From Hyphomicrobiales bacterium (GTDB taxonomy: Bacteria; Pseudomonadota; Alphaproteobacteria; Rhizobiales; Rhizobiaceae), in contig UCMW01000003.1 in NCBI GenBank assembly GCA_900473745.1, positions 62,339 through 126,338 on the forward strand: DNA of 64,000 nt. Reading direction: 5' to 3'. The position numbers and the translations under genes are program-made. The notes below the pieces were generated by a model. It had not been told where the DNA came from and did no database searches. It saw nothing but the letters and a program-made list of their open reading frames with translations. Shown piece by piece: positions 29,247-39,465 of the stretch (the first letter of the stretch is position 1; the number at the start of each line of letters is the position of its first letter).

Positions 29247-30326
29247 ATGTTGGAACTGCGTAAAGTCTCGAAAATGGCGGGAGGTGAATATCATATTCAC
29301 CCGACCGATCTGACATTGCAGCGGGGTACGCTCAATGTCCTGCTCGGACCCACGCTTTCGGGCAAGACATCCCTGATGCGCCTGATGGCAGGACTCGACA
29401 AGCCGACTTCCGGAACCGTTCATTTCGACGGCAAGGATGTCACCGGCATGCCGGTCCAGAAGCGCAATGTCGCGATGGTCTACCAGCAGTTCATCAACTA
29501 CCCGGCCCTGACCGTCTACGAGAACATCGCCTCGCCGATGCGCGTGGGCGGCAAGGATGCGGCCACGATCGATCGTGAAGTCCGCAAGGCCGCGGATCTG
29601 CTCCGGCTGACGCCGTATCTCGATCGCACTCCGCTCAGCCTCTCCGGCGGACAGCAGCAGCGCACGGCCTTGGCCCGCGCCATCGTCAAGAACGCGACCC
29701 TCGTTCTCCTCGACGAACCGCTCGCCAACCTCGACTACAAGCTTCGCGAGGAACTGCGCGAAGAGCTGCCGAAGATCTTTGCCGAATCCGGCGCCATCTT
29801 CGTCTACGCGACGACCGAACCGTCCGAAGCTCTGCTGCTCGGCGGCAACACGGCGACGCTCTCCGAAGGCCGCATCACCCAGTTCGGCGAGACGATCAAT
29901 GTCTATCGTCGTCCATCGGATCTTCTGACCGCCCGGACCTTCGCCGATCCGCCGCTCAACACAATTGCGCTCGTCAAAAAGGGCGCAAGCTTCGAGCTGA
30001 ACGGCCAGCCGGTTCTTGGCATGCCGGCGCATCTCTCATCGATTGCAGACGGTCCGGTGACGGTGGCCTTCCACCCGCACCACCTGTCGCTTACTGCCCT
30101 GCCTGGCGCCATGGCCATGCGCTCGCGCACCCTCGTGTCGGAAATCGCCGGCTCCGAGAGCTTCATCCACGTCGAATATGGAACCGCCCGCTGGGTTTGC
30201 CTGGCGCATGGCATCCACGACATCGATCCTGACCGCGAGATCGACGTCTTCATCGACACCCGTCACCTGATGGCGTTTGGCGCCGACGGCAGGGCGCTTG
30301 GCGCCCCCGCCGAACTGGCTGCGTGA
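29247..30326 (+). CDS. glpS: Glycerol ABC transporter ATP-binding protein GlpS
   Basis: A 359-residue MalK-like ATPase. The Walker A is unusual (GPTLSGKTS, residues 34-42), the signature LSGGQQQR (from 132) and Walker B VLLDEPLANLD (from 153) are normal, but the switch histidine is missing: the stretch normally reading VTHDQTEA is YATTEPSEA, Thr190 in place of His. Its partner GlpT has the opposite pattern. Glycerol uptake by GlpSTPQV is known from Rhizobium leguminosarum. ATG at 29247 follows GAGGA. Confidence 0.9.
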   Translation: MLELRKVSKMAGGEYHIHPTDLTLQRGTLNVLLGPTLSGKTSLMRLMAGLDKPTSGTVHFDGKDVTGMPVQKRNVAMVYQQFINYPALTVYENIASPMRVGGKDAATIDREVRKAADLLRLTPYLDRTPLSLSGGQQQRTALARAIVKNATLVLLDEPLANLDYKLREELREELPKIFAESGAIFVYATTEPSEALLLGGNTATLSEGRITQFGETINVYRRPSDLLTARTFADPPLNTIALVKKGASFELNGQPVLGMPAHLSSIADGPVTVAFHPHHLSLTALPGAMAMRSRTLVSEIAGSESFIHVEYGTARWVCLAHGIHDIDPDREIDVFIDTRHLMAFGADGRALGAPAELAA

Positions 30327-30337
30327 GGAGGAACGTC

Positions 30338-31408
30338 ATGGCACGCATCAACCTCGACCATATCCGCCACGCCTACTCACCCGCCGCTCGTGCCGCGGGC
30401 GACTATGCCCTCAAGGAAGTCCACCACGAATGGAATGACGGTGGCGCCTATGCGTTGCTCGGTCCCTCCGGCTGCGGCAAGACCACGCTGCTCAACATCA
30501 TCTCGGGCCTGATTCATCCCTCGGATGGCCGGATCGAATTCGACGGCGTTGACGTTACCAACCTGCCGACGGCTGCCCGCAACATCGCCCAGGTCTTCCA
30601 GTTCCCGGTCGTCTACGACACCATGAGCGTCTACGACAACCTGGCCTTCCCCCTGCGCAACCGCCAGGTTCCGGAGGATCAGGTCCACAAGCGCGTCAAC
30701 GAGATTCTCGACATGATCGACCTGCAGCCCATGGCCCGCAAGCAGGCGCAGGGCCTGACGGCTGACCAGAAGCAGAAGATCTCGCTCGGTCGCGGTCTCG
30801 TGCGCTCGGATGTCAACGCGATCCTCTTCGACGAGCCGCTGACGGTGATCGACCCGCATATGAAATGGGTGCTGCGCTCGCAGTTGAAGCGCCTGCACCG
30901 CCAATCCGGCTTCACCATGGTCTATGTCACCCATGACCAGACCGAAGCGCTCACCTTCGCCGACAAGGTCGTTGTCATGTATGACGGCCAGATCGTCCAG
31001 ATCGGGACGCCGGCCGAGCTCTTCGAACGTCCGAGTCACACCTTTGTCGGTTATTTCATCGGCTCGCCGGGCATGAATGTGATGCCGGTCAAGGTGAATG
31101 GCGCAATCGCGATCGTTGGCGACCAGACGGTGAACCTGCCGGGAACGCCCAAACTGTCCGGACAGAGCAAGATCGAGCTTGGCATCCGCCCCGAATTCCT
31201 GCGTCTCGGACGCGAAGGCATGCCCGTGACCGTCGCAAAGGTCGAAGATATCGGCCGTCAGAAAATCGTGCGGGCGCAGTTTGCCGGCAATCCGCTGTCG
31301 ATTGTCCTCTCCGAGGATGCGGAAATCCCCGCAGATCCGAAGGTCACATTCGTCCCTGAGGGCGTCGGAATCTTCGCCGATTCCTGGCGCGTTGGAATGG
31401 AGGGCTGA
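30338..31408 (+). CDS. glpT: Glycerol ABC transporter ATP-binding protein GlpT
   Basis: A 356-residue MalK-like ATPase with a standard Walker A (GPSGCGKTT, 42-50), Walker B (AILFDEPLTVID, 161-172) and switch His199 (YVTHDQTEA), but a degenerate signature: LTADQKQK (140-147) instead of LSGGQ. With GlpS it would form one full and one defective ATP site. The gene starts 11 bases after glpS with GAGGAGG. This is not the E. coli GlpT antiporter, which shares only the name. Confidence 0.9.
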   Translation: MARINLDHIRHAYSPAARAAGDYALKEVHHEWNDGGAYALLGPSGCGKTTLLNIISGLIHPSDGRIEFDGVDVTNLPTAARNIAQVFQFPVVYDTMSVYDNLAFPLRNRQVPEDQVHKRVNEILDMIDLQPMARKQAQGLTADQKQKISLGRGLVRSDVNAILFDEPLTVIDPHMKWVLRSQLKRLHRQSGFTMVYVTHDQTEALTFADKVVVMYDGQIVQIGTPAELFERPSHTFVGYFIGSPGMNVMPVKVNGAIAIVGDQTVNLPGTPKLSGQSKIELGIRPEFLRLGREGMPVTVAKVEDIGRQKIVRAQFAGNPLSIVLSEDAEIPADPKVTFVPEGVGIFADSWRVGMEG

Positions 31409-31411
31409 GCC

Positions 31412-32278
31412 ATGGAAAAGACTTGGAACAACAAAGCCTGGTTCATGGTTATCCCGGTCCTCGTGCTGGTGGCCTTCTCAGCCGTCATTCCGCTGATGAC
31501 CGTGGTCAACTATTCCGTCCAGGACACCTTCGGCAATAATCAGTTCTTCTGGGCCGGCACCGACTGGTTCAGCGATATCCTCTCTTCCGACCGCTTCTGG
31601 GATGCGCTCGGACGCAACCTGATCTTCTCCATGATCATCCTTGCGATCCAGGTGCCGCTTGGCATCTTCATCGCGCTCAACATGCCGAAAACCGGACTGG
31701 GTGTTCCGGTCTGCCTCGTTCTGATGGCGCTGCCGCTGCTCATTCCGTGGAATGTCGTCGGCACCATCTGGCAGGTCTTCGGTCGCGTCGACATCGGTCT
31801 TCTCGGCTATTCGCTGAACTCCATCGGATTCGACTATAATTACACGCAGAACCCGATCCACGCCTGGGTCACCATCATCGTGATGGATGTCTGGCACTGG
31901 ACGAGCCTTGTCGTGCTGCTCTGCTATGCCGGTCTCGTCTCGATCCCGGATGCCTATTACCAGGCAGCCAAGATCGACGGCGCATCGCGCTGGTCCGTGT
32001 TCCGCTTCATTCAGCTGCCGAAGATGAAGCGCGTGCTTCTGATCGCCGTGCTGCTGCGCTTCATGGATAGTTTCATGATCTACACCGAGCCCTTCGTCCT
32101 GACAGGCGGCGGCCCGGGCAATTCGACCACCTTCCTGTCCATCGACCTCGTCAAGATGGCGGTCGGCCAGTTCGACCTTGGTCCGGCGGCTGCGATGTCG
32201 ATCATCTACTTCCTGATCATCCTCGCGCTGTCCTGGGTTTTCTACACCGTCATGACCAACAGTGACGCGAAGGGCTGA
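31412..32278 (+). CDS. glpP: Glycerol ABC transporter permease GlpP
   Basis: The 288-residue inner-membrane protein has six predicted hydrophobic segments (first: AWFMVIPVLVLVAFSAVIPLM, shortened here) and an EAA-type loop QAAKIDGASRWSVFRFIQLP. It pairs with GlpQ to form the channel. It begins three bases after glpT. Confidence 0.92.
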   Translation: MEKTWNNKAWFMVIPVLVLVAFSAVIPLMTVVNYSVQDTFGNNQFFWAGTDWFSDILSSDRFWDALGRNLIFSMIILAIQVPLGIFIALNMPKTGLGVPVCLVLMALPLLIPWNVVGTIWQVFGRVDIGLLGYSLNSIGFDYNYTQNPIHAWVTIIVMDVWHWTSLVVLLCYAGLVSIPDAYYQAAKIDGASRWSVFRFIQLPKMKRVLLIAVLLRFMDSFMIYTEPFVLTGGGPGNSTTFLSIDLVKMAVGQFDLGPAAAMSIIYFLIILALSWVFYTVMTNSDAKG

Positions 32279-32289
32279 GGGAGAGAACG

Positions 32290-33108
<819 letters not shown>

Positions 33109-33118
33109 GGAGGTTCCG

Positions 33119-33400
33119 ATGGACTTTACATGGATGGCCTGGACGACGCCGACGGCCATATTCTTCGTCGTGATCTTCAGCCTGATCCTGTCGATGGCAG
33201 TCTGTGAATATCTGTCCCCGGGCGGCAATCCGCGAACCGGCATTCTGCGCTTCGAGACGACCCGCGGTGACCGGCTATTCGTGTCGCTGCTTGGATCGGC
33301 TTTCATCAATCTCGCTTGGCTCGGTCTCGTTGGACCGAACCTGTGGTGGGCTCTCGCCCTGTCAGTGGTCTACGCCATCGGCGTCTTCCGCTTCGTCTAG
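33119..33400 (+). CDS. DUF2160 small membrane protein of the glycerol operon
   Basis: The 93-residue protein has three hydrophobic segments (AIFFVVIFSLILSMAV, LFVSLLGSAFINLAWLGLV and ALALSVVYAIGVFRFV) and the family text EYLSPGGNPRTGILRFETTRGDR. It is found between the permease and binding-protein genes of glycerol ABC operons. It may be an accessory subunit of the transporter or ease glycerol entry; the role is unproven. Start 33119 has GAGGAGG. Confidence 0.88.
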   Translation: MDFTWMAWTTPTAIFFVVIFSLILSMAVCEYLSPGGNPRTGILRFETTRGDRLFVSLLGSAFINLAWLGLVGPNLWWALALSVVYAIGVFRFV

Positions 33401-33413
33401 GGCAAGACAAGAT

Positions 33414-33438
33414 GGATGGCGGCGGGAGGTCGCCATCC
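33414..33438 (+). other. Intercistronic hairpin before glpV
   Basis: GGATGGCG (33414-33421) and CGCCATCC (33431-33438) form an 8-bp stem with a 9-base loop, between the DUF2160 gene and glpV. It has no U-run and may protect the abundant glpV message from 5' decay. Confidence 0.45.
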
Positions 33439-33483
33439 TCGGGACTGCAAACTGAACGCATTCGCAACCTTAGGGAGGATACC

Positions 33484-35202
33484 ATGCGAAAGCACCTTTT
33501 GACGACGACGGCCGCCATGCTTCTGGCAATGACGGGCGCCGCATTCGCCGACATGGAAGCGGCGAAGAAGTTCCTGGACGCCGAGGTCGGCGACATGTCG
33601 GCACTCGATCGTGCCACGCAGGAAGCGGAAATGCAGTGGTTCATCGATGCCGCGAAGCCTTTCGCCGGCATGGATATCAAGGTCGTCTCCGAAACCATCA
33701 CCACGCATGAATATGAATCGAAGGTCCTCGCTCCGGCCTTCACCGCCATCACCGGCATCAAGATCACGCACGACCTGATCGGTGAAGGTGACGTCGTCGA
33801 AAAGCTGCAGACGCAGATGCAGTCGGGCGAGAACATCTACGACGCCTATATCAACGACTCCGACCTGATCGGCACCCACTGGCGCTACCAGCAGGTCCGC
33901 AACCTGACCGACTGGATGGCGAACGAGGGCAAGGACGTCACCAGCCCGACCCTCGACATCGATGACTTCATCGGCAAGTCCTTCACGACCGCTCCGGATG
34001 GCAAGCTCTACCAGCTGCCGACCCAGCAGTTCGCGAACCTCTACTTCTTCCGTTACGACTGGTTCAACGACGAGAAGAACAAGACCGACTTCAAGGCGAA
34101 GTACGGCTACGATCTCGGCGTTCCGGTCAACTGGTCGGCATACGAGGACATCGCTGAATTCTTCACCGGTCGCGAAATCGACGGCAAGAAGGTCTTCGGC
34201 CACATGGACTACGGCAAGAAGGACCCGTCGCTCGGCTGGCGCTTCACCGACGCTTGGCTCTCCATGGCCGGCAACGGCGACAAGGGTATCCCGAACGGCA
34301 ACCCGGTTGACGAATGGGGCATCAAGGTCGACGAAAACTCGCGTCCGGTCGGCTCTTGCGTCGCCCGCGGCGGTGACACCAACGGCCCTGCCTCGGTCTA
34401 CGCCATCGAGAAGTATCTCGAATGGATGACGAAGTACGCCCCTCCGGCTGCCCAGGGCATGACTTTCTCCGAATCCGGTCCGGTGCCGTCTCAGGGTGAA
34501 GTCGCCCAGCAGATGTTCACCTACACCGCCTTCACGGCCGACTTCGTCAAGGAAGGCCTGCCGGTCGTCAATGCGGACGGTACGCCGAAGTGGCGTTTCG
34601 CGCCGAGCCCGCATGGCGTCTACTGGAAGGACGGCATGAAGCTCGGCTATCAGGACGCAGGCTCGTGGACGCTGATGAAGTCGACCCCCGACGATCGTGC
34701 CAAGGCCGCCTGGCTCTACGCACAGTTCGTTACCTCCAAGACGGTTGACGTGAAGAAGAGCCATGTGGGTCTGACCTTCATCCGTCAGTCGACCCTCGAC
34801 CACCAGTCCTTCACCGATCGCGCTCCAAAGCTCGGCGGTCTGGTCGAATTCTACCGCTCGCCGGCTCGCCTGCAGTGGTCGCCGACCGGCACCAACGTTC
34901 CTGACTATCCGAAGCTGGCTCAGCTGTGGTGGCAGGCAATCGGTGACGCTTCTTCCGGTGCAAAGACTGCACAGGAAGCCATGGACTCGCTCTGCGCTGA
35001 GCAGGAAAAGGTCCTTGAGCGTCTCGAGCGCGCTGGCGTCCAGGGTGATATCGGTCCGAAGCTTGCCGAGGAAAAGACCCTAGAAGAATGGAACGCCGAT
35101 GCCGTTGCCAAGGGCAATATCGCGCCGCAGCTGAAGATCGAGAACGAAAAAGAACAGCCGATGACGGTCAACTACGACGAGCTCGTCAAGAGCTGGCAGT
35201 AA
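33484..35202 (+). CDS. glpV: Glycerol-binding periplasmic protein GlpV
   Basis: The 572-residue extracellular solute-binding protein has a Sec signal peptide (MRKHLLTTTAAMLLAMTG, cut after AFA near residue 22). It is larger than common family-1 binding proteins, as is normal for the glycerol GlpV type. Runs of Phe, Trp and Tyr (LYFFRYDWFND, LGWRFTDAWLS) are typical for the polyol site. The ATG follows AGGGAGGA. Hairpins on both sides (33414-33438, 35233-35257) suggest higher expression than the rest of the operon. Confidence 0.93.
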   Translation: MRKHLLTTTAAMLLAMTGAAFADMEAAKKFLDAEVGDMSALDRATQEAEMQWFIDAAKPFAGMDIKVVSETITTHEYESKVLAPAFTAITGIKITHDLIGEGDVVEKLQTQMQSGENIYDAYINDSDLIGTHWRYQQVRNLTDWMANEGKDVTSPTLDIDDFIGKSFTTAPDGKLYQLPTQQFANLYFFRYDWFNDEKNKTDFKAKYGYDLGVPVNWSAYEDIAEFFTGREIDGKKVFGHMDYGKKDPSLGWRFTDAWLSMAGNGDKGIPNGNPVDEWGIKVDENSRPVGSCVARGGDTNGPASVYAIEKYLEWMTKYAPPAAQGMTFSESGPVPSQGEVAQQMFTYTAFTADFVKEGLPVVNADGTPKWRFAPSPHGVYWKDGMKLGYQDAGSWTLMKSTPDDRAKAAWLYAQFVTSKTVDVKKSHVGLTFIRQSTLDHQSFTDRAPKLGGLVEFYRSPARLQWSPTGTNVPDYPKLAQLWWQAIGDASSGAKTAQEAMDSLCAEQEKVLERLERAGVQGDIGPKLAEEKTLEEWNADAVAKGNIAPQLKIENEKEQPMTVNYDELVKSWQ

Positions 35203-35232
35203 AGATCGGCGATCGCCGCTGAATTGACAATC

Positions 35233-35257
35233 GCCGGGGCGCCAACTACGCCCCGGC
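35233..35257 (+). terminator. Hairpin between glpV and glpK
   Basis: A perfect 9-bp GC stem (GCCGGGGCG / CGCCCCGGC) with a 7-base loop is followed by TTCTTC. The U-run is imperfect, so partial termination is likely, lowering glpK relative to glpV. Confidence 0.6.
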
Positions 35258-35283
35258 TTCTTCACTTAAGGAGTTTGCGCTTG

Positions 35284-36777
35284 ATGAGCGGTTACATTCT
35301 GGCCATCGACCAAGGAACGACCTCGACCCGCTCGATGATCTTCGATCACGAGATGCATATCGTCGGCGTCGCCCAGCAGGAGTTCACCCAGCATTTTCCG
35401 GATTCCGGATGGGTCGAGCATGATGCGGACGAGATCTGGCAGACTGTGCTTGCGACCATCCAGAAGGCGCTTTCTGCCGCCAAGATCAACATCACCGATG
35501 TGACCGCGATCGGCATCACCAATCAGCGCGAAACCGTCGTGGTCTGGGACCGCGAGACCGGCCAGCCGGTCCACCACGCCATTGTCTGGCAGGACCGCCG
35601 CACAGCCCGTTTCTGCGACGAACTCAAGCATAAGGGCCTGGAGCCGCTCTTCACCGAAAAGACCGGTCTGCTGCTCGATCCCTATTTCTCCGGCACAAAG
35701 CTCTCCTGGCTCCTGAAGAACGTGGACGGCCTGAAGGCTCGCGCCGAGAGAGGCGAGATCTGCTTCGGCACGGTCGATAGCTGGCTCATCTACAAGCTGA
35801 CCGGTGGCAAGGTCCACGCGACCGACGCGACCAATGCCTCGCGCACCCTGATCTACGACATCAGCGCCAACCGCTTCGACGATGAGCTTCTGTCCATCCT
35901 CGAGATCCCGCGCGCCATGCTGCCGGAGGTCAAGGATTGCGCCGACGATTTCGGCATCACCGATGCTGCCGTGCTTGGTGCCGAAATCCCTATCCTCGGC
36001 GTCGCCGGCGACCAGCAGGCCGCCGTTATCGGCAATGCCTGCTTCGAGCCGGGCATGATGAAGTCGACCTATGGCACGGGCTGCTTTGCGCTTCTGAACA
36101 CCGGCCGCGATCGCGTCGCCTCGTCCAACCGCCTGCTGACCACCATCGCCTATCGCCTGAATGGCGAGACAACCTACGCCCTCGAAGGCTCGATCTTCAT
36201 CGCCGGTGCCGCCGTGCAGTGGCTCCGCGACCAGATGGGCTTCGTGAAGGTCGCTTCGGAAACGGATGCGCTGGCCAGCAAGGCCGATCCGCATCAGCGC
36301 GTCTATCTCGTCCCGGCCTTTACCGGCCTTGGCGCACCCCATTGGGATGCCGATGCCCGCGGCGCGATCTTCGGCCTGACGCGGGGAACGGGTCCGGCCG
36401 AATTTGCCCGCGCCGTACTCGAAAGCGTCGCCTACCAGACTCATGACCTCCTGGAAGCGATGAAGAAGGACTGGAACGGCAGCGCGTCGAAGACGGTTCT
36501 GCGCGTCGATGGCGGCATGGTCGCGTCCGATTGGACGATGCAGCGCCTCGCCGACATCTTGGCCGCCCCTGTCGATCGCCCCGTCGTGCTGGAAACCACG
36601 GTCCTCGGTGCCGCCTGGCTCGCCGGCTCCCGCGCCGGCCTTTGGCCCGACCAGAAGGGTTTTGCCGCGACCTGGAAGCGGGATCGCCGTTTCGAGCCGG
36701 GCATGGATGTGACCGAACGGGAAGCCGCGATTGCTGGTTGGCAGGACAGCGTCTCCCGCTGCCTGACCACGCGCTGA
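35284..36777 (+). CDS. glpK: Glycerol kinase
   Basis: The 497-residue FGGY kinase makes glycerol-3-phosphate, the substrate of GlpD and the likely inducer for GlpR. It shows [33 protein letters not shown], the ATP-site [11 protein letters not shown] and [14 protein letters not shown], all hallmarks of GlpK. AAGGAG precedes the ATG at 35284. It ends the glycerol operon and converges with the ligase gene. Confidence 0.97.
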   Translation: MSGYILAIDQGTTSTRSMIFDHEMHIVGVAQQEFTQHFPDSGWVEHDADEIWQTVLATIQKALSAAKINITDVTAIGITNQRETVVVWDRETGQPVHHAIVWQDRRTARFCDELKHKGLEPLFTEKTGLLLDPYFSGTKLSWLLKNVDGLKARAERGEICFGTVDSWLIYKLTGGKVHATDATNASRTLIYDISANRFDDELLSILEIPRAMLPEVKDCADDFGITDAAVLGAEIPILGVAGDQQAAVIGNACFEPGMMKSTYGTGCFALLNTGRDRVASSNRLLTTIAYRLNGETTYALEGSIFIAGAAVQWLRDQMGFVKVASETDALASKADPHQRVYLVPAFTGLGAPHWDADARGAIFGLTRGTGPAEFARAVLESVAYQTHDLLEAMKKDWNGSASKTVLRVDGGMVASDWTMQRLADILAAPVDRPVVLETTVLGAAWLAGSRAGLWPDQKGFAATWKRDRRFEPGMDVTEREAAIAGWQDSVSRCLTTR

Positions 36778-36797
36778 CCCTGGAAACACGCTAGCCG

Positions 36798-38411
36798 TCA
36801 GAGCATTGCGACCAGCGTCTCCAACCGATCGGCATCCTTGGGCAGCTTGTCCTGCCTGAGCCGCGCGATGCGGGGAAACCGCATCGCAATCCCAGATTTG
36901 TGCCGCGTCGACCGCGCCAGCCCTTCGAAGGCCACCTCGACGACAAAGCCATGGTCCGGCTCTGCCCTTAGGCTGCGCACCGGGCCGAAGCGCTCCACCG
37001 TGTTGTTGCGGACGAACCGGTCGAGCACTTCCAGCTCCTCATCCGTGAAGCCGAAGTAAGCCTTGCCGACCGGCACCAGTACATCCCCTTCGCCGGGGAT
37101 CGCCGTCCAGACGCCGAAGGTAAAATCCGAATAGTAGCTGGAGCGTTTGCCGTGCCCGCGCTGGGCATACATCAGCACGGCATCGGCATTCATCGGATCG
37201 CGTTTCCACTTGAACCACGGCCCCTTGGCGCGTCCGGCCTGGTAGCTGCTGTCCAGCCGCTTGAGCATCACCCCTTCGATCACGGGATCGGGTGGGGCAG
37301 CGCGCAGCTGCTCCAGCTCCTCCCAGGTTGAGAAGGAAACCAGCGCCGAGAGATCGAACCGCCGTGGCTCCTGTCGCTCGACCAGCGCACTTAAGCGTTC
37401 ACGGCGTGTAAGGAAAGTCTCGGGCCGCACATCGACATCACCATCGAACAGGATGTCATAGGCGCGGATGAAGACGGGGTAGTCCTCCAGCATCTTGGCC
37501 GTAACCGTCTTGCGATTGAGCCGCTGCTGGAGATCCGAAAAAGTGCGCGTCGGCGCATTGGTCCGCGACGTACCGCCGACCAGCAGTTCGCCGTCGATCA
37601 CGCCCTCGAACTTCGCTGCCTCGATGATGTCAGGAAAGGCTCCCGAGATCTCGTCGCCGGAGCGCGAATAGAGCCGGCTCTTGCCGCCGGAGCAGGAGAG
37701 CTGCACGCGAATGCCGTCCCATTTCCATTCGGCAGCAAAATCCTTCGGATCGAGATTGGAGAGATCCCTGTCTTCGATCGGCGTCGAGAGCATGACCGAA
37801 TGGAAAATCGCCGGTGTCGACAAGACAGGTTTCTCGACCCGGTTTTCCAGCCAGTCGAAGAGCTCTGTATAAGGCGGCTTCAGCCCATGCCAGAGGCTCT
37901 CGATGTCGACGACGTCCTTGTCGCCATAAAGCGCCAGCGCCTGCTTGGTGAGGCGCGCCGAGACGCCTATCCGCAGGCCTCCGGTCACAAGCTTGATCAG
38001 CGCGAACCGCTCGGATGTGTCGAGCCTGTCAAAGAGGTCGCGCATGACGGAGCGCGTCTCGTTGCGCGCCAAACGCTGCAGCCGCTCAACGATCTTGGAC
38101 AGGCTTTCGAGATCCTGCCCGTCCTCGGCTTCCAGCGCCTGCGGCTCCCAGACGAGCGAGATGGTCTCGGCAAGGTCACCCACGTAATCATAGGAATACT
38201 GGAACAGAATCGGGTCCATCCGCTCCAGCACCAGTTCCTTCAGAAGCGCCGGCTTCACGCCCTTGATGTCGAGCCCATCGGTCAGCGCGGCCAGGGCATA
38301 TCCGCGGTCGGGATCGGGCGTGTTGCGGAAATAGTCGACCAGAAGCGTCAGCTTGCCATTGCGGCTGGGCGTCAGCACGAGGCGGTCGAGGAGGCGGGCA
38401 AAGGCCTTCAT
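36798..38411 (-). CDS. ATP-dependent DNA ligase, exonuclease-associated type
   Basis: The 537-residue ligase has an N-terminal helical DNA-binding domain (1-200), the nucleotidyltransferase domain with active Lys230 in EWKWDGIRV, a glutamate motif VIDGELLVG, motif IV/V (EGVMLKR, GPWFKWKRD) and an OB fold at the end. It seals nicks using ATP, in addition to the housekeeping NAD ligase. It starts one base after the exonuclease stop (TGAGATG), so the pair is coupled. In many bacteria this pair travels with Lhr helicase and a PdeM-type phosphoesterase; neither is in the window. Confidence 0.93.
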   Translation of the reverse strand: MKAFARLLDRLVLTPSRNGKLTLLVDYFRNTPDPDRGYALAALTDGLDIKGVKPALLKELVLERMDPILFQYSYDYVGDLAETISLVWEPQALEAEDGQDLESLSKIVERLQRLARNETRSVMRDLFDRLDTSERFALIKLVTGGLRIGVSARLTKQALALYGDKDVVDIESLWHGLKPPYTELFDWLENRVEKPVLSTPAIFHSVMLSTPIEDRDLSNLDPKDFAAEWKWDGIRVQLSCSGGKSRLYSRSGDEISGAFPDIIEAAKFEGVIDGELLVGGTSRTNAPTRTFSDLQQRLNRKTVTAKMLEDYPVFIRAYDILFDGDVDVRPETFLTRRERLSALVERQEPRRFDLSALVSFSTWEELEQLRAAPPDPVIEGVMLKRLDSSYQAGRAKGPWFKWKRDPMNADAVLMYAQRGHGKRSSYYSDFTFGVWTAIPGEGDVLVPVGKAYFGFTDEELEVLDRFVRNNTVERFGPVRSLRAEPDHGFVVEVAFEGLARSTRHKSGIAMRFPRIARLRQDKLPKDADRLETLVAML

Positions 38412-38412
38412 C

Positions 38413-39444
38413 TCAGTCTCCCTCGTCTTCGTAACCGACGAGGTGTAGCGGCCGCGCCTTGATCCCGGACAGCTCGCACCAGCGGACAAGGGCCTCTTCC
38501 CGCCCATGGGTGACCCAGACCTCCTGAGGGCCGATCTCGCGGATCGTGTCCAGAAGTTCAGGCCAGTCGCAGTGATCGGAGATGACAAGCGGCAGTTCCA
38601 CGCCGCGCTGCTTGGCTCTCTGGCGCACCATCATCCAGCCGGACGCAAAGATGGCGAGAGGATCCTCGAAGCGCCGCGCCCAGCGGTCGTTGAAGGCAGA
38701 TGGCGGGCCGATGACGACAGCGCCCTTGAAGTTGCCCGACTTCTTGTCTTCGGTCGTGGCAGGCCTGAGATCCCCCAGCTCCACGCCTTGCTCGGTGTAA
38801 TAGCCGCAGAGCCGCCCCATTGAGCCGTGGATATAGATCGGCTTTTCGTAGCCGCCGCGCCGGATCAGCGAAATCACCCGCTGTGCCTTACCGAGCGCAT
38901 AAGCCCCGATCAGATGGCTGCGCTCGGGAAACTGCTGCAGCGAGGTCAGCAGCTTCTGGATTTCCAGCCGTGGCTCCGGATGGTGGAAGACCGGTAGTCC
39001 GAAGGTGGCTTCGGTAATGAAGACATCGCAGGGAATCGGCTCGAAGCTCGCGCAGGTCGGATCCGCTCCGCGCTTGTAGTCGCCGGACACGACGATCCGC
39101 GTCCCCTGCGCTTCGATCTCGATCTGTGCCGAGCCAAGCACATGGCCGGCAGGATGGAAGCGGATCGCAACACCATTGATCGAAATGGTTTCCCCGAAGG
39201 CAGCGCTCTGTGAGGTCACACAGAAGTCCTCACCGTAGCGGATCGCCATGATGTCGAGGGTCTGCTGGGTGGCGAGTACGTGTGTATGGCCCGAGCGAGC
39301 GTGGTCGGAATGTCCGTGCGTGATCAGCGCCCGGTCGACGGGGCGGACCGGATCGACAAAAAAATCACCCAACGGGCAGTAGAGCCCACCGGGTGTCGGG
39401 TGGAGAAGTAGGTCCGGCTTGATCATGCCGAAGACATAGGGCAC
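38413..39444 (-). CDS. Ligase-associated DNA exonuclease, metallo-beta-lactamase fold
   Basis: The 343-residue protein has the metallo-beta-lactamase zinc motif THGHSDHARSGH, then GHVLGSAQIEIE and VVSGDYKRGADPT, and a CPSF/Artemis-like C-terminal part (VWVTHGREEALVRW). It resembles the exonuclease subfamily found beside ATP-dependent ligases and likely trims DNA ends before sealing. Start is MPYVFG at 39444 (AGG six bases upstream) or MIKPDL at 39426. Confidence 0.88.
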   Translation of the reverse strand: MPYVFGMIKPDLLLHPTPGGLYCPLGDFFVDPVRPVDRALITHGHSDHARSGHTHVLATQQTLDIMAIRYGEDFCVTSQSAAFGETISINGVAIRFHPAGHVLGSAQIEIEAQGTRIVVSGDYKRGADPTCASFEPIPCDVFITEATFGLPVFHHPEPRLEIQKLLTSLQQFPERSHLIGAYALGKAQRVISLIRRGGYEKPIYIHGSMGRLCGYYTEQGVELGDLRPATTEDKKSGNFKGAVVIGPPSAFNDRWARRFEDPLAIFASGWMMVRQRAKQRGVELPLVISDHCDWPELLDTIREIGPQEVWVTHGREEALVRWCELSGIKARPLHLVGYEDEGD

Positions 39445-39465
39445 CTGAAGGTACCCTTCCAGAGT

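Noticed and set aside
27687-30032. 781-codon open frame antisense to glpD and glpS
   Set aside because: Same reason: antisense to two conserved genes, no ribosome site or domain.
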